Source: Monosiga brevicollis MX1 (lineage: Eukaryota > Opisthokonta > Choanoflagellata > Craspedida > Salpingoecidae). From it: DNA of 24,998 bases. The stretch lies in the NCBI RefSeq assembly GCF_000002865.3, contig NW_001865040.1, forward strand, positions 2,386,381 through 2,411,378, in the 5' to 3' direction. The position numbers were made by a program, and so were the translations under genes. The notes beneath the pieces are model-generated. The model searched no databases, was not told where the DNA came from, and saw nothing but the letters and a program-made list of their open reading frames with translations. Shown here piece by piece: positions 10,659-21,455 of the stretch; position 1 is the first letter of the stretch, and each line of letters starts with the position of its first letter.

Positions 10659-10688
10659 ATTTTTTTGGCTTTGAGTATTTTGGTAGTG
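10659..10688 (-). repeat. Right terminal inverted repeat of the CACTA element
   Basis: The reverse complement reads CACTACCAAAATA, then C, then TCAAAGCCAAAAAAAT, matching 5278-5307 at 29 of 30 positions. It is followed by AT at 10689-10690, the same dinucleotide that precedes the left end. Confidence 0.93.
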
Positions 10689-10743
10689 ATCAAACAACAT
10701 TTGTCAGCAAAAGTCAACTTTGGGCTGACATCCGCGATCCGCA

Positions 10744-10750
10744 TATAAAG
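10744..10750 (+). promoter_or_regulatory. TATA-like box upstream of symplekin
   Basis: TATAAAG lies 107 bp before the symplekin start codon and 56 bp after the transposon's right end, with no other gene between. Position and sequence fit a core promoter, but this is a single motif match and the transcription start is unknown. Confidence 0.3.
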
Positions 10751-10856
10751 TAAAATACTTCAGCCGGTGGTCTCAGCTCGGGAACAAAAGATTTTTGCTT
10801 TTGACTTTTTTTTCCTTTTTTTGCTTTTTTTGCTTTTTTTTAAGTGACGGCGCAGG

Positions 10857-13800
10857 ATGGCAGCCAGTGAGGCGGATGCCACTGCGGTAAGTGGACCCAT
10901 ACGTGGGTGATGTGTGCCATTGTTACATTCATGATGGGCTCGAGACCACTGTTGTTGCTATTTGATGGGGCTCATGTACCTGCCTGACCGGTTTGATAGG
11001 TGGCGGATCTACTCAACAATGCGCAGCTCGAGTCAGACAAGGCTGAACGCGTGCTCGCGCTGCAACAGGTAAGCCGCGGCAAACTTGGGGCAACGATCCC
11101 ATGCCCCAATCTGGTGCCGCTTGTCAGTGCTGCTTTGAATAATTTCACAATCCCACACGTGCTAGATCGAGGAGCTCCTGCTCAAGAAGTCACCCGAGCT
11201 GCTCGACAACTTTTTTGAGGAGATTCTGAACTTTCAGCTCGATTCGGCGCCTGACGTGCGAAAGCAGCTGGTGGACTTTGTGGAACGAGCAGCGTATGTC
11301 ATTCCATTCTCACCTTGTTTGCAATTCCCCAGCTTCCTTGGACGGGCACCAAGACGCCCTTGCTCTCATCGAGCAACCTGAACGCCTCGCGTCGTCACTC
11401 ACACGTGTCATGCTTGGGCCGCCATGGCACAGATTGATTGATGCGGGTTTGATTCCGCGCATGGTGGATAGCCTCACCTACTTGTATAATGACACCAACA
11501 GTGGCGTACGTTTTGAAGTCCATACACGCCGAGCCACGAATCATGTTGCCTGCCCCTCCCTGACTGGTCTCGCTAAGCTCACAACATGCCATGGATTCGG
11601 ACCACCTTCCTTCAGGTGGTCAAGCGGGCTTTACAGGCGGCCGCGTGCTTGGTTAAGCACTGCTTGCAAGAAGCTTGCGATCACAGCCGAGGTGGTGGTC
11701 GCGTCACGCAGGTAAAGCTCTCTTGCTTGGCACGGACGCCGTCACGTCTGGCCACTCGCCTACCCTCACGCCCGAGTGCCATCGATACAGGATACCTGGG
11801 AGAGCACGATGCGCATCGTGGATGCAGGACTGCAACAGCGTGCTGCAGCCAATGAGGGCGTCAAAGCCGCCTGCATGAAGCTGATGGAAACTTGCGTCTT
11901 GCTTTTCTCGAACCGTACTCAAGACACTCAAAAGAAGTCACAGGATGACCCCTCCCTCGACCTTGTCTCCGGAGCCCACCACTACCTCGACGTGCGACTT
12001 GCGACCGTTCGGGTCCCGACCAGTTTTTGACTTTATCATCTGCAGTCATGCTCACCGCTGTCTCTCTGGTCGCGCTTTCCTGCTCATTTTCACCACGCAG
12101 CCTCAAGTACTGCAGGAGAAGGGCCGTACCCTGTTTTCTACCCTGGTTGCGCTAGGCCAGAGCCATGACATCAAGAATACCAGTATGACGGTTGTCATCA
12201 GTACCCTTGTCAGCATCATGCGTCAAGTAAGCAAGATTTTTCGGTCTCTTGGCGCCAAGTGCAGAGCACCATCATCTCACTGCGTGTGCGTGCAACTTTA
12301 CATAACTTGCCAGCGGCCACAATTCATGCACCAAGGCATTCCTTTCTTGCAAGAGTTGGCCAAACAGCCGCCCAAGCACTTTAAAGTAGGTCATCGTGAA
12401 GGAGGTCGTGGCCGAAGCCGGCCTTTGAAATTGGTTGCTCTCGGTTCCCCTCAGCCTCAGCCAACCGTATCATGATTTGCAGGAGAGCACGGTGAAGAGT
12501 TTAAACAGAACGCTCAAGACTCAGCTTCTGATTATTTTGAAGCACGATGCGTCACTTGCCTTCCATGAGCAGGTCAGACAACCCGTCTTGCGATCAATGC
12601 CCCCGAGATGCTCCCACACCCTGCTTGCCGTTCTTTGATCGTAAGGCTTGAACCTAACATTGCTGAACGGCGTCTCAATAGCTTATTCCCTTACTCAAAG
12701 GGCTCGGCGCCCAATCACACGAGTACCGCAAATTCGACCGTCGTGCCGAAGCACGGGAGCAGGGTCTACAGGCTACGGCTGTGCCCGTGGCCCAGGACCC
12801 CGCCAGGTAGATGCAAAGCTTAGCCCGCGGGCCAGCCTTTTTCGCCGTCGCCTCACCCCACATGTTACTTTACAATAGTGAAACAGGCACCGCAACCGGT
12901 GAACCCCCGGCCAAATTGGCTGTATGTTCATTCCAACTAGTGCCTCTGGTTCTCGTCGGACGTTTGATCACTCAAAAGTCTGCTCGTTTTGTTGCCCTCT
13001 GTGCCCTTGATAGAAACACACGTCGCCGTATTTGGAGGAGAGCTATCTGATCAAGCATTTGCGTCCTGAACAACTAGCCGAGTTGATTTTGCAAAGGTAT
13101 GAAGTCCATACAAGTTCTCCACAGCCATTTGTCTGATGAAGGAGGCGGAACCTGGTTACATTTGCGTGTGCTTTGAGGGCAACACTCACCCCCTCCCTCC
13201 TCCTTCTTTCTGCTTTGGTGCTGTGACCGAATGTGACTGGTGCTCAGCTTGGCTCTGGCAGACATGCCCCAGCAAATGCCGGCCTGGCTCGAGGACGATG
13301 GACAAGCCACAACTGGCATCTCGGCTCGCGCTCAACGAGGTAGATGATTTGAGTGTCGACGATATCGGCCAAACGCTTTTGCCCCAGCTCTTTTCGACAT
13401 GTCGTCACTTAATTTTTTTTTCTCGTAGTGGCTGGCCGAGGCGGCGATGCTGAAGCTCAAATGTCCAGTTTGCATGCCGCACCGGCGTTGCCCGACGTCA
13501 AGCCGAGCGAAGTGCCAACGCCACAGCCAAGCACTCGAACCAAATCGCGCAGGTCTCGACTCGATCGATTCAAGGTCAAGGCTGAACCCATCAATGCGGG
13601 TCGAGCCCGAACGTTGATCACACAGTGTTTTGAGCGATTGCTAGCTGCAGAGCCCCAAATGAAGACAAGCGAGTCTCGCCAAGCATACCATCATGCACTC
13701 TGCGCCATGGTCATCGCTGACTACTACAACGCCACAGAAGAGGTTCTGGGACAACTCAAGGCCAATGTCGACGCCAGCGACAGTCCGAGTATCAAGACGG

Positions 13801-14437
13801 AAGCCATGGATACAGCAACCGATGAACCAGAGGCCGTCAGCGCCACGCCACGCAAGCCCCTGCGGTTATCGCCATTTCAAGAGCTGTTTCTGGAGCACGT
13901 GGCTGAGGAGCCTCTGGCGCGCATGGATCTGTCAATAACCCTTATGTATCGACTCTGGGCGAACAGCGCATCCTCAAGCGTGGAGGATGCCGAAGATCAT
14001 TTGGCGCAGTACGATTTCTTGGCTGCCAAAATTCTTGTCTCCATCATCCCAGGACTCGAGGTCAAAGATCACAACCTTATTAAACTCTTCCTTGAAACGC
14101 CCTGTCTGAGCCCAACAGTGGTTGAGGTGAGTCACGATAATGGTTGGCTGTTTCTGGCCCTTTTTGGTTTGATTCATGCGCATGGTGTCGCTGTATGTCA
14201 GATTTTGGGTTCCTGCTGCAAGGACGTGAATCGGACTGAGGTGGCCATGGTGGGCCTGCGACAGTTGCTTCAACTTCGACCAGGGGCGCGTCCTGCCTTG
14301 TTTGCTTTGCTGCGGGTGAGTACATTCGCATGGACCTCAGCTGGTGTCGTAAAAGCAAAGGGTTCTCGTCCCTCCCCACACACACCTCTTTCATTCTCTC
14401 TCTTTCTCTGCCCCGCCCTTTTCCATGTCTTTTCATG

Positions 14438-14519
<82 letters not shown>

Positions 14520-14576
14520 GTGTCTGTGTGTCTGTCTGTCTGTCTGTCTGTCTGTGTGTGTGTCTGTGTGTCTGTG

Positions 14577-14619
<43 letters not shown>

Positions 14620-14640
14620 GTGTGTGTCTGTGTGTCTGTG

Positions 14641-14675
<35 letters not shown>

Positions 14676-15926
14676 GTATTGTGTGTTGTGTGTTGTGTGT
14701 TGTGTGTTGTGTGTTGTTTTGTTCTTGATCACCACCATCGCAATCAAATTGGCAGGAATTGGTCTCCAGTGAGCACGAGGCCGTGCAAATTGCGGCTATT
14801 CAAGCCTGTCAGAAACTCATCAAGGTCAGTGACAAGAGTTTTCCCTGCTTCGTTGGCCTCTTATCAGGTCATATGATTGTCGCTTTCGCCTGTCACATCA
14901 AACAAGGTCACGCCGAAGCAACGATTGCCGATGAATTCACATCTCACGTCGACCCTCTGTACAGCTGGAATTTGCACAGGAGACGCTGGTGCAGATTGCT
15001 GGTGATCTCTTCAATGCTGGGCTGAAAGCAGGTGTGCGGTCATGACAGCTGCGGCCACCTTGATCTCAGACCAGACTTGTCATTGCCTGCTCACTCGCCC
15101 ATGTCTTCTTGTGGCGGCTTCTAACAGTCGAAGAGCAGGCCACGGAAACCGACTCGAGCCTGGCCATCATGACCAGCCATGGCCGATTGCTCCTTGCGTT
15201 GCTCCCGCACCATCCAAAACTGCTCCGTGTGCTTGTCTCTGCCTGGGAAGATGCTGCCAGCCCCGTCAAGAAAGTCATGATGAATCTTCTTGAGGAACCG
15301 GTGCGTTTGATTGGGAGGGGAGCCCGGCTGTAAAACAGCCACGGGTCATCCAGCACTATGCTGCGCCTGATAGTTGGCGCGCCCGTGGTTGTGGAACAGC
15401 CTCACATGCCTGTGGATGGAATGTGGGGTGTAGCTGCAAACAATTGGCTCAGGTCACGAGGAACTCTTGCGGGAAGTCCAAGTTATTGCCGAAGAAGGTC
15501 ACAAAACCATTGCCCTCCTGTGCCTACGCTTCATGTGCCACTTTGGCGTTGGGTTGTCTGCCATCGAAATTGCCGTCAAGCTTGCGCTGGTACAAGATGG
15601 CGAGCGCCGAGCGCAAGCTGAATACTTGATTCCCGTTTTGCGAGGTCTCAATCAGGCAGGTCCAACGCCATTTCCTTGACTCACCACCATTGACCTGCAG
15701 TTGCGATTTCGCGTCTCACCCTTGACCACACGTGATGCCTCTTGGGGGTTTGATCTTTTTATTTTATTTCTATTTATTGATTTGTTTTCGCATGTAGCCT
15801 CGTCTTGAGGAGCTGCTGCCAGTCTTGCTGACCTTGCCACCCGCTGCCCTCCGCGATGCCATTCTGCGCATGACACAAGCTGGGCCGAGTCAGTGTTTTC
15901 GACCCGTGAACCAGATGTTCACAATG

Positions 15927-15987
<61 letters not shown>

Positions 15988-17322
15988 ACGCCTGTCTTTG
16001 CAAATTCGCATGCACTGGAATCTCATGCCATGCACTCGGGCGTTTCTTGCGCGGTGCTTTTTGCAGAGCAATCCCTCCCTGTATTTACGCCAGAAAACTT
16101 TTTGATGGCCTTGCACCGCCTAGCACATCGCGAATCACGCCTACTTCCCGTGCGTGGCCTCGTATCCAAGTCTAGTCGTATTAGCTTTAGCCCAGTGCGC
16201 TCATGTCAGGCGCTCGCACTCTGGTGACCCGATGCAGATTGTGCAAGTGGCAGTTGATATCTGCTTGAGCAACGGCGAGGACGGTTATCATAGCATGACC
16301 GGCATCTATACCATGGAGGTGCTGGTGACGGCGTTGCAGCGAATCTGTAACATGTCACCCATCCCCCTGCTGCTCTTCCACACCGCCTCGCGCACTTTGC
16401 GCAATTATCCCAATCTCACAGGTAAGGTGCATATGCTGGTGCATGCGCAAACTGTGGTGTAGCGCTCACGCTGCCACGACGCTGATCTAGATTTTATTGT
16501 TGACAACGTCTTGGCCAAGCTCTTGCACAAGCAGGTATGTCTGCGTCTACGCGTTTGATGGGCGTTTCAGCCCTGCCGCTCTATGCTGACCTTTACTGGT
16601 TATCTTTCTTCGATGATCTTTCTTCTGCTTCAGGTGTGGAAGACGAATGGCATGTGGGCGCCGCTCAAGAATCTGATACACACGTGCCAACCCAAATCGT
16701 TTGAGTTGCTGCGCCTCCTGCCTTTGGCACAACTTGACCGACTCCTGAAGGTATGGTCTCTACCATCACACATGCGTGTGCTTTTCTCGCTCTTTTTTTT
16801 TTTTTTCTTTTTTTTTTTTGGAAGGCGCTTTCTGTTCGCTTTTCGACTGCCATCTGGGCCAGCAGCAGCCAATGCTCAAGAACTGTCCGCTCTTTTTGGT
16901 CCATCATGTGTGTGTGTGTGTGTGTGTGTGTCGATTTTGAGCAGGAATTGCCGGAGCTGCGCGGGGCTTTTTTTGTCTTTGCGCGCGCCATGCCCACGGC
17001 CGTGGCTAATGCTTATCCTCGCAAGCACAAACAATGGCTGTCCTTGCAACTCAAGAACGCCGATGCAGCCGGTGCGACCGCGGGGGCAGACTCGAACGCG
17101 CCAGAGTCACAGCCAGAAACCGATCCAATGGAGGATTTGACTGCACCGCCCCCAGATTTGGATTTGGACAGCGACGAAGACTTTGAAGCCCCACCCGAGT
17201 CTGGTCGGGATTCAAGGCTTCTCTTGGAAGGCGATGCCGCTGCTCCCAACGAGTCACCTAAGGAGACTGAGCAGGACGACGACGATGACGACGATGGTGA
17301 CGCACCGTACATGCCGTCATAG
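10857..17322 (+). CDS. Symplekin (Pta1-like scaffold of mRNA 3'-end processing), multi-exon
   Basis: Symplekin is the nuclear HEAT-repeat scaffold that binds the CPSF/CstF cleavage and polyadenylation machinery and the histone mRNA 3'-processing complex. Exon 1 is 10857-10886 ([10 protein letters not shown]), exon 2 is 11000-11068, and exon 3 from 11166 reads [20 protein letters not shown]. The N-terminal HEAT domain continues with [62 protein letters not shown] and [20 protein letters not shown]. The middle part includes [16 protein letters not shown]. The C-terminal symplekin domain shows [56 protein letters not shown] and [16 protein letters not shown]. The last exon ends in an acidic tail with an Asp run. 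More than fifteen exons; phases agree where checked. Two introns hold long microsatellites. The transposon ends 168 bp upstream. Confidence 0.93.
14438..14722. repeat. TG/TCTG compound microsatellite in a symplekin intron
   Basis: About 285 bp of alternating (TG)n and (TCTG)n blocks, ending in TTGTGTG repeats. It lies in an intron that opens at GTGAGT near 14315 and closes at GGCAG near 14755. The long Cys/Val/Ser open frames across it are artefacts of the repeat. The multi-block pattern suggests repeated slippage and interruption. Confidence 0.95.
15929..15985. repeat. 57-base poly-T tract in a symplekin intron
   Basis: An uninterrupted run of 57 T lies between the exon ending MTQAGPS and the next symplekin exon. 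It could serve as a very long polypyrimidine tract for the acceptor downstream, or be an expanded homopolymer. Its assembled length may be unreliable. Confidence 0.9.
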
Positions 17323-18293
<971 letters not shown>

Positions 18294-21023
18294 ATGGCGA
18301 ATCTCGGCGTGATGGCTCGAGCACAGCCTTGGCTATCCAATGTCATGACGGCTGTCTCAGTCATGAGGCGGAATATGGCTCATCGTGCTCTACCGACCTA
18401 TCAAGCGCCTTCCTCCACCACCGGCGCGCCTTCTCAGGACGTGCCTTCGCATGTCGGATATCCCGAGAGCAACTACGCCTACCTAACTCGCCCGGGCCCC
18501 TACATGCCCCCGCTGGAGGAAGAGCATGATGCTTGTGGTGCCGTGTACGTAGTTTCCGCCAGAGAACGCTTTCCCCCCGCTTGCGGCGCCAACGCCTGGT
18601 GGTCTTGCGTGATCAGACGTGGCACGCTTGTTGTGTGCTCATGGTGGTGGTCAATCAACGCTGGTCTGTCGTTGATAGCCTCTCAAACATTGCACAGCAA
18701 GTACCAGAGCCGACGTACGTCACCGTCAACAAGGGGTACAACGTGTTCACCTCTGAAGAACCGTTCCAGTGCGACATCACCCACAATCCCAATGGTGGTA
18801 CGCCTAAAACACCACCGCTCGCCACGCTGGTGGGCAGTATCTCATTTCGCATCCCTGCTCGCTCGTCAGGTCTCCTCTCGGGTCTGCAAATCGCCTATGA
18901 AACATGGGGTGAGCTCAACGCCAAACGAGACAACGCTATTCTTCTGCACACTGGCCTTTCAGCCTCGAGCCACGCTGCGGCCCATCCCGTACGTAGCTCA
19001 GCCCCTGAAGTACTTCGCAAACAGACATGAACACCACTCCCCCTTGCCAAGTCATGCCGCTATGTTCCTATCCCTCGCGCATAGAATCATGATGCCCCAG
19101 GTTGGTGGGAAAAGTTTATTGGTCCAGGCAAGGCACTAGACACGGACAAGTTTTTCATTATTTGCTCCAACAACCTTGGGGGCTGCTATGGAACAACGTG
19201 AGCTTGCTTGCATGACCACCGCTTTGGGGCTAAAAGCTCTGCTTACACCCCGTGCCCCGTGTGGCCTCTCATTTGTTTATTGCGTGCTCCCATTCGTGTC
19301 CCACTTCCTGTAATGATTTCGCCTCCGCCAGCGGGCCCGCCCACATCAACCCAGCGGATGGCGAGGTAAATCCCGACAGATTTAATTTCATCGGGTCAAT
19401 GGCCTTGGCTCTGCGTCACAAAGCTCATTGCCAGTTGGCATCCTGTGACTCACCTGTGTTTGCCCATCGCAGCGCTATGCGATGCGATTTCCGCTTGTCA
19501 CCGTCCAGGACATGGTTCGCGCCCAGTTCCGCCTTCTGGACCACCTGGGCATCCATCGTCTCCACGCATCTGTCGGCTCTTCCCTCGGAGGCATGCAGGT
19601 GCGGAACGCTTTGGCCCATTGCTATATGATTGCCGCTGCTCGCGTTACCTTATTTTTGCAGCCATGTCTTACTCACCAGGCTGCCTGCCTCTGATCCGCT
19701 GACTGGCTGATCTTTGAACAGAGTCTTACAGCTGCCGCCCTCTTCCCCGAGCGCGTCAATAGCTGTGTGAGCATCAGCGCCGCTCACCGCGCTCATCCCA
19801 CGGCCATTGCACTTCGGTTCGTGGCGCCCAAATCCAACTGGTCGAGTCTCAGTCAACCTGACTGCAACAACTTCTTACCATGAATCTACGCACTGTCTTC
19901 TTGTCATGGCGCCAACAGCTACATGCAACGTCGCATCATCATGTCTGACCCGCATTGGGCTGGTGGCAATTACTATGACAACACTTTTCCTGTCGTGGGC
20001 ATGAAGCATGCACGGTCTGCCCAAAATGCCCAGCTCTACACCTCTCAACTCGAGTGTTTCAGCAGACCAGCATGTTGTGTCTGATTCTCACGCGACGCGT
20101 GTGTCCTGCTCTACATGATTTGTAAAATGCAGCGAGGTGGCTACCATTAGCTATCGGTCTGGCCCCGAGTGGTCGGATCGCTTTGACAGGTGCGCTGCGT
20201 GTCAGCCATAAGGCCTCGTCCGCTGTCCCGGTTACCTGTGCAATAAGATGCCCGTGCTCACGTTGAATGGGCAACCGCAGGCAGCGCATTGAAGGCGCCA
20301 AACACTCCTTTCAACCCGAGTTTTTGATTGAAACCTACTTGGACCATCAAGGCACACAAGCCTGCTTGCGCTATGACCCAAACTCACTTCTTTACATTTC
20401 CAAGGTAAGAAGGCCACGGGTGTCCGGGGTGCCGCTCGGCTTTTGGACTCGTCTTCCTATGTTCAATTTTCCTGCCATCTCACCCCTTGTCCTTTTTTTT
20501 TTTTTTTTTTTTTTTTTTGTTTTTATTTTATTTTTTTTTTTCTCTCCTCTCATTCTTTTTGGGTCATCGCTTCGACAGGCCATGGATCTCTTCGATCTCA
20601 CGGAAGGCTTTGCTACACCTGAAGAGGCACTCGAACGCATCGGCTGCCCGACGCTGGTACATTGTTCTGCGTCCTGCCTGACCGTCCCCGTTTCAAATCC
20701 TTGGGCCCCAGTTCAAATCGGCTGTGGCTTGTGCTGTATCATAGGTGATTGGCGTCCAGTCTGACTTGCTCTTCCCTGTATCTCAGCAACAAGAGCTAGT
20801 GCGCCTACTCAGGTAACACTCGCTCAAGGAGATCGTATTGGGCCATTCAAGTATTTTTCTCATGCATGTTTGCTGGCAACTTGACAGGAGAAGTGGCAAT
20901 CGTCGCGTGACGTACTTTGAGTTGGATGCACTCTACGGTCATGACACGTTTTTGATCGATGTTCAGACCGTGGGTGCGGCTGTTAAGGGACACATTGAAC
21001 ACAGTGCCGTGACCGATATTTAA
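18294..21023 (+). CDS. Homoserine O-acetyltransferase-like enzyme (MetX family), multi-exon
   Basis: MetX-type alpha/beta-hydrolase-fold acyltransferase that acetylates homoserine from acetyl-CoA in methionine synthesis; some relatives act on serine, so the substrate is inferred. Start at ATG 18294 ([20 protein letters not shown]). The Arg-rich, mostly uncharged N-terminus could be a mitochondrial targeting peptide (inference). Landmarks in order: [20 protein letters not shown] and [37 protein letters not shown] and [52 protein letters not shown] with the nucleophile Ser in [74 protein letters not shown] with the catalytic Asp; and [14 protein letters not shown] with the catalytic His. It ends at SAVTDI. 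All three catalytic residues and the oxyanion segment are present, so an active enzyme is likely. At least ten exons. It is convergent with the P2X gene. Confidence 0.92.
20493..20518. repeat. Poly-T tract in an acetyltransferase intron
   Basis: Twenty-six T followed by further T-rich sequence up to about 20545, inside the intron between exons [13 protein letters not shown] and [10 protein letters not shown]. It probably forms part of the polypyrimidine tract of the acceptor before 20580. Confidence 0.85.
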
Positions 21024-21455
21024 ACTCTCCGGCAGTGCCGATCGCCCAAGCTTGTTTCTTTCTCTTTCTTGTTCACATCTGAATGAACGAGTCGAGGCCC
21101 ACTGCTCCATTCGCTTGCGTTATGATCATCAGGGACTTTGTTCTTCTTCTTCTTCTTTTTTTTTTTTAACATGTATGTCAACTTCAGGACCGTGTTGTCT
21201 TTGCGACATGTGCCATTTGCTGCCTGGGTCCGTTAGCTCATGAACTGATCGCAAATGTGAAGGGCATTCTCTGGACGAAACAAAGGTCAATTGATAAACT
21301 AGTAGGATTGAGACAATGGACGGTTGAACCCCCGCCAAGGTGTCTCCTGCCATTTTTACACGAGGCGTGGCGACACAAATTACCACAGCCACACAGCTTA
21401 TGGCAAAAGAGGCTGGCGCTCCAGCTACACAGCAAAGCAGTCGGTGAAACCGCAG
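21024..21455. other. Space between two convergent genes
   Basis: About 430 bp that must hold the 3' ends of both the plus-strand acetyltransferase and the minus-strand P2X gene. It has a TTC/T-rich run at 21139-21168. No clear AATAAA signal for either gene was picked out, and no additional gene is supported. Confidence 0.5.

Larger units (their letters stand above)
5278..10688. mobile_element. CACTA (CMC superfamily) DNA transposon, 5411 bp, with both ends
   Basis: Both ends are visible. The left end begins CACTACCAAAATA at 5278, and the reverse complement of the right end begins with the same 13 bases at 10688. The 30-bp terminal inverted repeats (5278-5307 and 10659-10688) differ at position 14 only. 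AT flanks both ends (5276-5277 and 10689-10690), a candidate 2-bp target duplication; the 3-bp flanks (CAT and ATC) do not match. Inside are two divergent genes: a Tnp2-like transposase on the plus strand and an unknown gene on the minus strand. The right subterminal region has an array of ACAAAAGA boxes and the left subterminal region is AT-rich. CACTA-starting ends, subterminal repeats and a Tnp2-like protein together define the CACTA/EnSpm group. The well-matched ends suggest a fairly recent insertion. Whether it can still move is uncertain because the upstream catalytic part of the transposase is not seen. Confidence 0.9.

Noticed and set aside
14330-14772. Long open frames on both strands rich in Cys/Val/Ser or Thr/His/Gln
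   Set aside because: They are translations of the TG/TCTG microsatellite in a symplekin intron, without coding constraint.
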